From contig RXOD01004622.1 in assembly GCA_005223375.1 (NCBI GenBank), positions 1 to 19,852 of the forward strand: DNA of 19,852 bases. The letters run 5' to 3'. Positions 1-8,317 of this stretch are shown here, one piece after another (within the stretch, counting starts at the first letter, position 1; each line of letters starts with the position of its first letter). A program made the translations under genes and the position numbers. The notes beneath the pieces are model-generated. The model was not told the origin of the DNA, did not search any database, and saw only the letters and a program-made list of their open reading frames with translations. The DNA comes from Amoebophrya sp. AT5.2 (lineage: Eukaryota; Sar; Dinophyceae; Syndiniales; Amoebophryaceae).

Positions 1-23
1 CGCTCGTCCCTCGCTCCGCTCAA
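1..23. repeat. Right edge of repeat R, cut by the window start
   Basis: These 23 bases are identical to 3351-3373, the right edge of the internal repeat R. In the internal copy the next bases lead into the Gag extension; here they lead straight into the 178-bp LTR-like repeat. The window therefore starts inside another copy of R, or at a misjoined assembly edge. Confidence 0.8.
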
Positions 24-201
24 TAGTCCGTCTTCGCGTTACATCTTCCTCATATCTGATACAGTGTTAGCAGAACCACCTCTCGTGATGGCGACGACGC
101 GCATGTCGTCGCAGGGCTGCAGCGCAGCACGCGTGGCGACCACGCAGAAACCAAAGCAAACACCGAAATCCCGAGCCGAGCATGGCTCGATCTCATCACC
201 A
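24..201 (-). repeat. 178-bp direct repeat, candidate 3' LTR
   Basis: Identical by eye over all 178 bases to 16519-16696. Read on the minus strand it starts TGGTGATGAG and ends GGACTA, so the termini are TGGT...ACTA, close to but not the usual TG...CA. It directly follows a purine tract on the minus strand (202-216), as expected for a 3' LTR. It holds three perfect hairpins: 91-98 with 105-112 (8 bp), 131-136 with 140-145 (6 bp) and 172-177 with 184-189 (6 bp). No TATA box is visible. The flanks of the two copies (CTCAA at 19-23, AGTGA at 16697-16701) do not form a target-site duplication, which weakens the LTR reading. Confidence 0.6.
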
Positions 202-216
202 CCCCGCTCTTCCCGC
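202..216 (-). other. Candidate polypurine tract
   Basis: The minus strand reads GCGGGAAGAGCGGGG and abuts the first base of the 178-bp repeat. LTR retrotransposons prime plus-strand DNA from such a purine run just upstream of the 3' LTR. The matching position next to the right-hand copy (16697 onward) has no purine run, as expected for the 5' LTR. Confidence 0.5.
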
Positions 217-2290
217 GGGAGAGGGTGCCGACCGAGGCACAAGAACATCGCCGCCAACCCGCTCGAGCGAGGGAAGACGGTGTTTGTGTACTCCAGCGAA
301 CCGGCCAGACCTGGCCTGCTACTACGCACACTTACTACGCCTCTGTTGCCGACTCTGCGCATCGGGGCGTCTTCAGCAGCTGTGGCTGCACTTCCAACGA
401 AGACAAACGCAAGCGCTGCATCCCGGCAGGTGCCAGGCTGCAGTCGCCCGCGCGGAAGGTTTCAGACCGAGATCCAAAACCCTCTGCAAACGGGCACCGC
501 ATCCACGCAGGGTGACCCCTCCTGGTGAGGGAGCCGAGCACCTGCGAGGACGCAGCGCGCGCCCCATGGCCGACCACCGTGGCCACTGTCTAGTGCGCAT
601 CCAGCGAGCAACGGCCTCCGCGTCCGCATTCTTTTCCTAAGTGTACTGCTAGCCGTTGCACCGCACCAAGCTCCTGCTGCTGTCGCAGCTACTTCCCTGC
701 TAACCGAGGTAGAGTGCGCCAGATAATACACTGCCCCTGGCTACGCTTGTTCTCTACCCGGGCAGCCTGCACGCTGCTAGCCGCTCTCCGGCAGTCAGGC
801 GTCGTCTTTCCCACAACAACGCGACTCGTCTGCATTTGTCTACGTAGGTTGCCAACTAGGACCGCTTAAACTTCCTGCCCACTGACAATAACCTTGATCC
901 ACGAGCGTCGTCTTCCCGCACGAAGCGACAGATGGCCGCTATTTGTCGGCCATAGATGAGTCACCCGCTACCGCGTCATCCAGCTTGCATGGCCACGTCT
1001 ACGCACCACACGCCACGCCGTTTCCATGTCGCGCAAACTTTTTACCAGTCATGGATCCCGGTGCCCAACCGTGAACGCACCGATGTCAACACTTCAGCCG
1101 TAGTGTACGTGAGTCGGCACTGAGACAAGTGCGGGCGGTTTACTCCCGATTCTTTTCGTCCTTGAGGTCGCACGCAAAACAGAAGCTGCCGCCTGCCAGG
1201 ACGGATCCCGCTCGACGCCGCGCTACCGAACCACGACCAACTGCCATGCGTCGTGACCGGTCCTCGCATCATGCATCATAAATTCCTCTGACAGCACCTG
1301 GTAGTGAAGCTGAGCGACGGCGGCCACCCCTTCGAAGTTACGTGCCGCGGCGCCTCGCAATCCGTACGCTCTTCTTCCACACTGGTGGACACCAGCCTTT
1401 TCAACAGCTCGCATCAACTTGAAGACGAGCTGCGACTACCCGGCTCACCGCGCCTCCTGAGCCTGTACTTGTTGCCTGCGGTTCACGTGCCGTCACTCCA
1501 CGCTGTCAACTACTACTGCATCTCATGAGTCTACACGCAGTGGCCGTCCATTATCACGCTTGGCGCAAGCACTTACTTCGCATCCCGACGGGGTGCGTGC
1601 CCGTGCCGTCCCGCACGCTAGCGTACGCGCGACCCCCTACGGTGGAGTACTGATCTCGCCAGAGGATCCGCCACAAGTACACGCGCTCATCCGACACTGG
1701 CGCGCTAGTCGCCTTCGAACTTCCCGAAAAGCTCATCGGTGTTGCCTAGGGGCCTTTCCTACAACTTTCACAGGCCGCTCGCCAACGCCACCGCAGCAAC
1801 TTTCTGAGTGCCTAAGTACTCCACGCTTTTCAGCAGCTCATCGAAAGACTACTAGCACCTTCCCAGATCCTGACACCGTGTCGGTCAACATCTACTTTAG
1901 TTTAAGGAACGCGCCTGCGGCTGGCTCTCGCCCGCGCCCCGTTTTGGCCTTTTCGCTTTGCGACGGGTGCAGTCCCTCTACACTGCCTTCGAAACAAATC
2001 TGCTGGGGTACCTCGCACACCTTCACTTCTTTCCAACTAATGATGGAAAGCACTCCCGAGACTGTCCACACTCCGGCCGCTAACGAGGCCTCAGCGTCGG
2101 CGCCCGGCTTTGCGCTGGGTATACCCTGACCGCAGACCACAAAAGAAGACCCACACAGGATAAGCCAGCGCAAATCTCTGTCCGATGGTTTTACCCAGGC
2201 CGCCGTCCACAACGCGGATCCTACGCAGAAGCAGCATCAAGCTTCTGCCATATTGCAGCGAAAGCAGCCTGTTCGCAATTCAACTCAGAG
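217..2290. other. Non-coding region, no gene seen
   Basis: About 2 kb with no reading frame showing a recognisable motif on either strand. The open frames are short, overlap each other and mostly lack ATG starts. In the element's sense direction this is 3' untranslated sequence between the Gag extension and the purine tract. Long 3' non-coding regions of this kind occur in some large plant LTR elements. Confidence 0.5.
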
Positions 2291-2570
2291 ACCCTACACA
2301 GGCTCGAAGCGAGCTTTCCACTTTTGCGTCGGACACACCTCAGCTTCGACTTTAGACCATAGTAAGCTACACGACGCAACGGGCGCGCCCGAACCACAAG
2401 CCACGCGAAAAACTCTGCACGAGCTCGACGCGGGCTATCCAAATCACACCGGAAACACTTTTGCCGCGGGCTCAGCATGAGTTTTTCGCTTTGCGTCTGA
2501 AAAGAGGACCCGACCACGGCTACTGGCAGGACCCTGCACCGGCTCGACGCGAGCTCTCCACTTTGACCTT
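2291..2570. repeat. Degenerate ~120-bp repeats
   Basis: Three related segments built on a core like GGCTCGACGCGAGCTCTCCA occur near 2301, 2423 and 2541, spaced about 120 bp apart. The motif AGCATGAG near 2474 also appears in the adjacent minisatellite, so these look like decayed members of the same repeat region. Confidence 0.45.
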
Positions 2571-2629
2571 ATGGCGGGACCACCCTAACTACGGGCCACG
2601 ACAAGGCCCCCCCGCATAAGCCTACAAGC

Positions 2630-3055
2630 ACGGTGCCAGGCTCAACACCCACGCCGGCCTTAACGAGGCACCACAGCAGGCTTGTCATGAGCTCACATCT
2701 ACTGTGCTAGGGACTACCCCTGCACCGGCCGCAACAACCTTAAAACAGGCCCAGCATGAGCTTTCAACCACTGTGCCAGGGACAAGGCTTGCACCGGCCG
2801 CAACAAGGCCTCGGAACAGGCTCCGCGTGAGCTTATAACCACTGTGCCAGGGACACCCCCTGCACCGGCCACCACAAGGCCTCAAAAAACGTGCCCAGCA
2901 TGAGCATTCAACCACTGTGCTAGGGACACCCCCTGCACCGGCCTTCACAATGGCCCCAAACGTGCTCAGCATGAGCTTACAATCACTGTGCCAGGGACAC
3001 CCCCCCGCACCGGCCTACACAATGGCCGCAGGCTGGTGGGACCACCCCAAACCCA
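2630..3055. repeat. ~71-bp minisatellite, about six copies
   Basis: The phrase ACTGTGCCAGGGACA, or a close variant, starts at 2701, 2770, 2841, 2914 and 2985, giving spacings of 69-73 bp; a more diverged copy begins near 2630. Each unit carries ACTGTG(C/T)(C/T)AGGGAC, then GCACCGGCC, then (C)AGCATGAGC. Copies differ by substitutions and small indels. It lies in the element's presumed 3' untranslated region. Tandem repeats at this position are known in some plant LTR elements and can seed satellite DNA. Confidence 0.85.
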
Positions 3056-3125
3056 GCTCGTTTTAGGTCCAACACACTAGGACCCCAGGGAATCCGCCCC
3101 GGCCCGGCATCTGCGCTGGGGATGG

Positions 3126-3373
3126 TCGATGAAACCACCTGGAAAGGGAGCCGTAGCTCCCAATCCGCGCTGCCCATATGTTTCTACACAGATCTTCACA
3201 TAGAAATCGAGACTGACATCGATAAACAGGCCTAGATGCGGCCTGGTCCCAGGAACATCTCACACGACAACAGGAAACGAGGCGGGCGCTACGGCACCCG
3301 CCACAAGATGGGTTGTAGCCTCAGATGGGTCGCGACGGACTACCGGCGGGCGCTCGTCCCTCGCTCCGCTCAA
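3126..3373. repeat. Repeat R, 248 bp, hairpin-rich
   Basis: Its left 14 bases recur at 19839-19852 and its right 23 bases at 1-23, that is, at both window ends. A TG...CA segment lies at 3130-3372. It contains four perfect stems: 3146-3151 with 3156-3161, 3181-3186 with 3201-3206, 3227-3232 with 3240-3245, and 3281-3286 with 3297-3302. GCCGTAGC (3150-3157) and GCTACGGC (3288-3295) are exact reverse complements and overlap two of the loops, so a long-range or kissing contact is possible. It overlaps the last 17 codons and stop of the Gag extension. It could be an LTR, a short dispersed element or a structured RNA; I cannot decide. Confidence 0.65.
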
Positions 3374-4445
3374 CGATCATGGAAGAGTCTGAAGACCTTC
3401 CCGACCCATGGACCTGCTGCCACCCACTCTCGTCCGGCCTCGTCGTGCCTTGTCGTCGTTTCTCCGGCTCCAGAATGGAGCTCAGCCGCACCCTTTTGTT
3501 CGTGGGCGCCGGCAACGAAGACCGCGACTGTCGATCGACAGAAGTAGAGAATGGTGGAGCTGCAACCTTGTGTGGAATGTCGTCGTTCGATTGCGAAGAT
3601 GAAACTGAGGAGAGCTTGTCTCGTGCTCGCGCCACCTTTTGCCGGAGGTACTCACGGGCACGGTACTCGTTCTGCGGAAGCCATCTCCCATCCCAGTCAC
3701 GGACGAAAACCTCGCCCGTGCCCTCCAGTCGGAAAGTAGTGATCCGTCCCTCCTCTGCTGTCTGCATACTGCTAATCCAGCGGGGGTTAGACTCATACTC
3801 CCTAGGCTTGAGGTCGCGCTCCAGGTCTCCAAGCGTCTGCTCATCCCTGGTAGTCATCTTTCGCAATTCGACGTACTTGTCATTGTCGCTGTCGGAGGAA
3901 ATAACAATCACACTCGCAGGATCATGCTTCTCGTCGAGACCGTCGTCGGCGGGCAGCAGGGTTTCCCGCTTGGCGGGGCCTGCCTGCGTCTCCTTTACAC
4001 TGTCCACCGGCAACAGCGTTTCTTTCCTGCTTGAAACGCTTCCCGATGGCATGCTGGCGTCGCCGACGGACGAAGAAGTAGAAGTTGTAGATATTTTTCC
4101 TTTCCCCTCGCTCTGCACTGCCCTGTCACCCTGCACCGACTGCATACTGACGTCAGCGCGCGAGGAAGAAGAAGATGATGCTGTCGTAGAAACAATTTTT
4201 CCACCACGTACCGGCGCAGCTGCCGAGGCGGCGCCCGGAGTTGGCGATGAAACAGGAAGAACGGAATCTTTTGAAGCCTGTGTCGATGAAGCGGTGGTGG
4301 ACTTCGAGTGTCCGCACGGAGCCGGTTCATGACAACCTGCGCCCGGGTGCACTTTCACCGTCACCTCCACCCCAGTGGTACACAAAACACCAGCGCCAAC
4401 GTTGCTATCGTTCAACGTCGGCAAATTTTTCCTCGAAGATGAGTC
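3321..4445 (-). CDS. In-frame C-terminal extension of Gag past a UGA stop
   Basis: This frame follows the Gag stop codon without any frame change: after TGA (4448-4446) the next codons run open for 375 residues to a TGA in repeat R. There is no ATG near its start (the first codon usable for initiation is a TTG at 4424), so UGA readthrough is the simplest route to expression; a premature stop in one long Gag is the alternative. Counting from the TTG, it is rich in Ser/Thr. It carries a doublet RKETLLPVD / KRETLLPAD near 133-160 and a textbook SUMO-interacting motif VIVISSDSD at 172-180. A folded-looking patch is near 214-262 (PRWISSMQ...VFVRDWDGRWLP), and a basic NLS-like segment near 309-325. 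The SUMO motif and basic patch suggest a nuclear or chromatin contact. No family was recognised. Confidence 0.55.
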   Translation of the reverse strand, partial: DSSSRKNLPTLNDSNVGAGVLCTTGVEVTVKVHPGAGCHEPAPCGHSKSTTASSTQASKDSVLPVSSPTPGAASAAAPVRGGKIVSTTASSSSSSRADVSMQSVQGDRAVQSEGKGKISTTSTSSSVGDASMPSGSVSSRKETLLPVDSVKETQAGPAKRETLLPADDGLDEKHDPASVIVISSDSDNDKYVELRKMTTRDEQTLGDLERDLKPREYESNPRWISSMQTAEEGRITTFRLEGTGEVFVRDWDGRWLPQNEYRAREYLRQKVARARDKLSSVSSSQSNDDIPHKVAAPPFSTSVDRQSRSSLPAPTNKRVRLSSILEPEKRRQGTTRPDESGWQQVHGSGRSSDSSMIVERSEGRAPAGSPSRPI

Positions 4446-4448
4446 TCA
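4446..4448 (-). other. Candidate UGA readthrough codon
   Basis: On the minus strand TCG TGA GAC separates the Gag frame from the extension frame, which is in phase. The base after the stop is G, not the C of the strongest known UGA readthrough contexts, so efficiency cannot be predicted. Several retroelements use Gag stop readthrough to make an extended product. Confidence 0.4.
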
Positions 4449-6683
4449 CGAAGATGGAGCAAACCCGGCAGCTTTAGCAGTCCCGGTTTTGTTTTTCTCT
4501 TTCTGCTCCTTGCTTTGCTGATCTTTCTTCTTCTTTAGCCACTCTGCGTATTTCTCCGGGAAGTCGCGCTGGAACTTCTTTCGACCGCGCATGTACTCGG
4601 GCCGCGAGTGCTGCTGCGAACAGAAACCAGTCGTCCTTAACTTCATGCACCAGTCCCCGTATGGGCACCAGTAGTCGTCCTTGTCGACTTGCTTCCGCAA
4701 CTTGAGGATTCGCTCTGCCAACTCCGCCTTTTTCTGTTCCGCATTCTTTTTCTCATGCGCCTCCCAGAAGATTTGGTCCTCTTTCTCGAACTCCGCCGGC
4801 GTCTTTGTCCCGCGCGGCGTCGTTGGATTGCTGACTCCTCCCGGTCGCTGCCCGCGATCACCGGGTCGCCCCGTGGTCTGCAGGAGGTGTCCGACCGCAG
4901 AGGCAGAGGTTGCTGACTCTCCAGAAAAATATTTATTCAGCGCTTTGTGGTCCAAACTCGCTCCCTGTCCATCCCGATCTCCAATGATTCCCAACAGGTC
5001 GGACAGGTAGTTCTGCGTTTCCCGCTTGTGTTTCTCCGGCTTCAAGCCCTTGGAGTCGTAGCGCGTGGTGTCAGTTATCTGCAGCGCATCAATCACGTGC
5101 TCGAGCTCGGTGTAGGTCATCTTCTCTAGCTCCGTGGTGAGCTGCGCCCGAATGATGGTGTCCTTGTCGTTGTGGATGCGCAGGGCTGCCAAGGCTCTCG
5201 TCACCTTGCTATGCTCCGTACGCGGACCACCGACTCGCTTTTCCGCCTCGAACACCATCCCCAGGAGGTGGAGGAACAGCCCCGGCGCCACCCCGTCATC
5301 ACGCGTGATGAGCGGGACCCATTCCTCGAACTTCTCCAACAACCCGCGGGTGGGCGTAGCGAACTTCAAATCCAAAGCCTGCATCATCTCGACGATATCC
5401 CGGCTTGGACTGGCTTGCTCTGCCACCGCATGCTCCCCTTCGTGCCCTACGAATGACTGTTCCAACACCTGCGCTCCCATCACAGTAAACGACACCCGTA
5501 CCCGGCGCAAATCCCGCACCCAGTAGTATACGCTTTCCTTCCAACGCTTCCAGCTGCGGATCTGGCTGCGCAAGGGCGGATTGGTCAACCGTCGCATCTT
5601 GATTCTATCGACTTCATTCAGCCCGGTTTTCGCCTTTTTCCTCACCTCGCGCAGCTGGCTCCAGTCGATCAACTCGACCGAATTTACACCCAACTTGCCT
5701 GTGGTGTACGGTATCGTGTACTCGTCGTTGCTGGAATCGCTGCTGTCTCCAGGCATCGTTTCAGGCAGCGGCGGCAAGGGCGGTGGACCGCTGCTCTGCG
5801 GCGCAGCTCCACTTGGTCCTCCTGTCGACGGCGCGGCATTTCCCCCCAGCGTTGGCGCGGGCTTGCCTCCCATCATGGCGACCGTAGAAATGGATCCTGC
5901 ATGCGAAACAGAACAGAGCATCTCCCCCTCGTCTTCGTCTTCCGCCTGCTGGTTGACTGCTTCTAAGTCCGCTACGCGTGAATGCACCGCTTGCAGCGTG
6001 TTCACGGCATTGCGCACCTCTTGCTCCAGCGCGGAGATCAACACTTTTGCTTCTGCGAAGTCTGTCTCGCCAGTGTCGCGCTGCTGCTCCAGCTCGACCT
6101 GCACCTCGCTCAATCGCTGCTCCAGTGCCAGCAGCCGCTTTTCCGCTTCTACTATTCTGTCCGCGGTTTCCTCGCCAAACTTCTCGGCATCGAGCTCGAG
6201 CTCGAGCTTTACATTCGCGAGTTGGTCCGCAGTGGCGACACTGAGCGCGGTCTGCTTTTCTAGTTTGTCGTTGATTTTTGGGAAGGCCTCCTCGACGAGT
6301 TTCTGCTCGAGTCCGGACACGCGTGCTAGTGCGGTCACCAGCTGCTCCTTGATCTCGTGCGCCTTTTTCTCGCTCTCCCCGACGGCGGCCGTGGCAAACG
6401 TCTTCACGCCCTCGACTGATGCCAATTCGCGATCGGCTATCATTTCGAGTACTAGCGCTCGACATTCCCGCTTTATGAGCTCTGCCTTCTTTTTCTCCTC
6501 GGCTGCCTCCGCAGCTGCCGCAGTTGCGGCTTCGTCCGCTTCCTGGCGCGTTGCACGGTTCAGGATTTCTTGCGCTGCTTCCTTAGCCAAGCGCTCCTGC
6601 TCTGCTCGCTCCTCGAAGACGCGTTTGTAGTAATCCTCGCCACCGACCACGGCATCCCAGCGCTTGCTGCACGCATTCCCCAT
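4446..6683 (-). CDS. Gag-like structural protein with acylation signal, coiled coil and CCCH finger
   Basis: A 745-residue frame with a real ATG in strong context (G at -3 and +4). It starts MGNACSKR, a classic N-myristoylation signal with a Cys suited to palmitoylation, so membrane targeting is likely. Residues ~20-250 are a long charged, Ala-rich coiled coil. Residues ~270-312 are Gly/Pro-rich with a polyproline run PPPLPPLP (300-307). Residues ~332-540 are helical and probably capsid-like, with aromatic and basic clusters (WKRWKESVYYW, 378-388). Near the C-terminus Cys673, Cys679, Cys688 and His692 give C-x5-C-x8-C-x3-H, followed by a Lys-rich tail. This matches the logic of Gag (membrane binding, assembly, nucleic-acid binding), but I see no sequence match to a named Gag family. 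It sits downstream of pol, which is abnormal for copia elements. Confidence 0.65.
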   Translation of the reverse strand: MGNACSKRWDAVVGGEDYYKRVFEERAEQERLAKEAAQEILNRATRQEADEAATAAAAEAAEEKKKAELIKRECRALVLEMIADRELASVEGVKTFATAAVGESEKKAHEIKEQLVTALARVSGLEQKLVEEAFPKINDKLEKQTALSVATADQLANVKLELELDAEKFGEETADRIVEAEKRLLALEQRLSEVQVELEQQRDTGETDFAEAKVLISALEQEVRNAVNTLQAVHSRVADLEAVNQQAEDEDEGEMLCSVSHAGSISTVAMMGGKPAPTLGGNAAPSTGGPSGAAPQSSGPPPLPPLPETMPGDSSDSSNDEYTIPYTTGKLGVNSVELIDWSQLREVRKKAKTGLNEVDRIKMRRLTNPPLRSQIRSWKRWKESVYYWVRDLRRVRVSFTVMGAQVLEQSFVGHEGEHAVAEQASPSRDIVEMMQALDLKFATPTRGLLEKFEEWVPLITRDDGVAPGLFLHLLGMVFEAEKRVGGPRTEHSKVTRALAALRIHNDKDTIIRAQLTTELEKMTYTELEHVIDALQITDTTRYDSKGLKPEKHKRETQNYLSDLLGIIGDRDGQGASLDHKALNKYFSGESATSASAVGHLLQTTGRPGDRGQRPGGVSNPTTPRGTKTPAEFEKEDQIFWEAHEKKNAEQKKAELAERILKLRKQVDKDDYWCPYGDWCMKLRTTGFCSQQHSRPEYMRGRKKFQRDFPEKYAEWLKKKKDQQSKEQKEKNKTGTAKAAGFAPSS

Positions 6684-6735
6684 CGCGTTGTACGACGGCA
6701 GAAACTGCTGCTGCTAGACCCAGGAGAGCTGCGGC

Positions 6736-6939
6736 TCAGTAGCGCGGAAAAATGTCGCGATGAAGTACTTCTTGATATAATTCCCCGGTGAGGCAGTCCT
6801 CCACCACACAGAACGGCCCGTATCTACAGACGTAGTAACGGAATATTCCAGGTCTCGAAGTGAAGATGCTGGTCGGGTGTTCGCACTCAGGATGAGTGGA
6901 ATCCCAGAACCACACCCACTGTCCTGCTACAAACCGCAC
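6736..6939 (-). CDS. Small SH3-like ORF 3
   Basis: About 67 residues with no ATG; the frame begins with GTG here and is open upstream through the stop of the preceding ORF (TAA at 6961-6959). A +1 shift there (CGA TAA C) would fuse the two. The pattern is VAGQWVWFWD, a loop, YYVCRYGPFCVVEDCLTG, then LHRDIFPR. This hydrophobic strand spacing, ending in a DIFPR-type strand, resembles the small beta barrel at integrase C-termini and Tudor/SH3-like folds. The similarity is judged by eye only. It ends 52 bp before the Gag ATG. It may be a separate protein, the C-terminal half of a fusion, or a relic. Confidence 0.4.
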   Translation of the reverse strand: MRFVAGQWVWFWDSTHPECEHPTSIFTSRPGIFRYYVCRYGPFCVVEDCLTGELYQEVLHRDIFPRY

Positions 6940-6958
6940 CGTGTTCGTGGAGAAAAGG

Positions 6959-7240
6959 TTATCGTCGCGGTGCCGGTTCTGCCCCCGACTCGGAGAAGAA
7001 GATGTTCGTTGTGAGGGTAGTTACGAATGTAGCTTGGTTTCTGTGATCACGATAGCAAATATTTGCGTATTCGATTCCGGCAACCTGCTCAATGGACTGG
7101 ATGTCGGCCTCCACAGCGCCCTGTCCGTGGGGTCTTCTCCACGTGACTCGATCGCCTGCGCGAAGCCAACAGCGTCCACTGGGCACCCACCGGCTTGATT
7201 TCTGTTTATGATGAATAATTCGGCTGTCAAGTACCATCAA
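6959..7240 (-). CDS. Small SH3-like ORF 2
   Basis: The frame opens at 7240, but the first ATG is at 7237-7235, giving 92 residues. That ATG overlaps the stop of the preceding ORF in the sequence TGATG, an arrangement used for termination-reinitiation in several retroelements and viruses. After a basic N-terminus comes LRAGDRVTWRRPHGQG, then EADIQSIEQV, ANICYRDHRN and TTLTTNIFF. This is the same strand-like pattern as the neighbouring ORFs and the barrel at the integrase end (GMHVYVRR...VVEAVDAANSLVYVRRG). No family was recognised; an SH3-like barrel binding nucleic acid or chromatin is inference. Confidence 0.45.
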   Translation of the reverse strand: MMVLDSRIIHHKQKSSRWVPSGRCWLRAGDRVTWRRPHGQGAVEADIQSIEQVAGIEYANICYRDHRNQATFVTTLTTNIFFSESGAEPAPRR

Positions 7241-7524
7241 TCAACTCTTGCTGTCGGCGTCGGCTCCTCTTCGGGCTCGAAACGGCGAATGTACTTCAGC
7301 GAAGTGTTATGGATGGCGCCACGCCACTCAACGCGCACGTATGTTTTTCGCTCCGTGTCCAGGATTTCTACTATTTTGGCCTTGACTTCTGCCTCCTCGT
7401 TTCCAAAATGAACTGGTCCACTGCCGATGTCGCGAGAAGATGTCGCGGTATGCTGCCAGTAGTGTCGTCTTCCGACGCCTTTGTGCCAGATTATTATTTC
7501 ACCTGGGCGAAAGTACTGGGGCAT
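7237..7524 (-). CDS. Small SH3-like ORF 1
   Basis: 95 residues from an ATG with A at -3; the frame is open further upstream but without an ATG, so 7524 is the best start. It begins MPQYFRPGEIIIWHKGVG and continues with KAKIVEILDTERKTYVRVEW, then TSLKYIRRFEPEEEP. Alternating hydrophobic strands separated by short turns, with a basic final strand, suggest a compact SH3/Tudor-like barrel similar to the integrase C-terminal domain. It is the first gene after the gap downstream of pol and the first of three such ORFs placed directly before Gag. The shared fold is inferred from the pattern, not from a database match. Confidence 0.5.
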   Translation of the reverse strand: MPQYFRPGEIIIWHKGVGRRHYWQHTATSSRDIGSGPVHFGNEEAEVKAKIVEILDTERKTYVRVEWRGAIHNTSLKYIRRFEPEEEPTPTARVD

Positions 7525-8225
7525 GCTCACATGTCGTACAGCGGCGTGGTATGCAGGTTGAGAATGGAGGTCAAAATCGAAGGTGATGAGTTTGGAGTGA
7601 AAACGGTTTATGCGGTCGTCGTGTCGGCGTGAAGTCCGCGGTGGGTGTCGTCTCGCTCGTGCCGAAGCTCTGGCCTCACCATGTAAGAAACAATATAGCC
7701 GCCCCTGGTAAAACTGCTTCACGAGGATTGATCTGGACTGGATCTTCACAAACTACAGCTCCTTCGATGGAGAAGACGAAAGATGCTGCAGAAAACGCCC
7801 ACTGCTCCAAGGCAGACGGCGGTCGTTTGGAAACTCCGGCAACGGAGACTGCCACCAAGCGGTTTATTTGTGTTTGTGGTGTGTGGTACTTGCAACTGAA
7901 TGTCTTGCAGGTCGTGCTCGTAATTCAAAAGCTGTACATGCAGATTCACATTGCATTCATGAAAGATTGTTCAACCGCACCCGCGGTGGACGCGCCAACG
8001 AGCCGTAAATGAAGCTAGTGCAGGCCGCCATTTTCAGGTCGGTCCTGCCTAAAACCTAAACGTGCCGTGGTGCTGAAATAGTGCTCTCTCGGTGCGTTTT
8101 GTGTCCGTTCACATCATGCACTCGCATGCCCAAACAAAACCATCAGACGAGAAGATGCCGCCGCACGCGTATGTCGCGATGCGGGCGGAAAAGTAGTAGC
8201 TGCGTTTGACAAACAAAAGATTTTA

Positions 8226-8246
8226 CTGCCCAAAAAGAAAGAGATC
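8226..8246 (-). promoter_or_regulatory. Candidate 3' splice site
   Basis: The minus strand reads a pyrimidine run ending in CAG (CTCTTTCTTTTTGGGCAG, then TAAAATC). It fits a spliceosomal acceptor upstream of the SH3-like ORFs and Gag. No matching donor has been proven. Confidence 0.3.
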
Positions 8247-8317
8247 GGACCGACAAAGACGCTTTGCATGACTAGTACTTTGTGGTAGAAATGAAGCTAT
8301 TTGTAGATCGCACTCAA

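Noticed and set aside
1560..2129. 189-residue plus-strand open frame
   Set aside because: Starts at TTG, no recognisable motif, and lies in the presumed untranslated region on the strand opposite to the element.
3690..3790. Possible third copy of the duplicated domain in the Gag extension (VRDWDGRWLP region)
   Set aside because: Only a few residues line up and the GST.F.KRP end is missing.
3325..4332. 335-residue plus-strand open frame
   Set aside because: It is the antisense shadow of the Gag extension: low complexity, no motif, and the minus frame has clear protein features.
5581..6630. 349-residue Ser-rich plus-strand open frame
   Set aside because: Antisense of the Gag coiled coil; Ser/Ala-rich sequence is what the complement of Glu/Ala codons gives.
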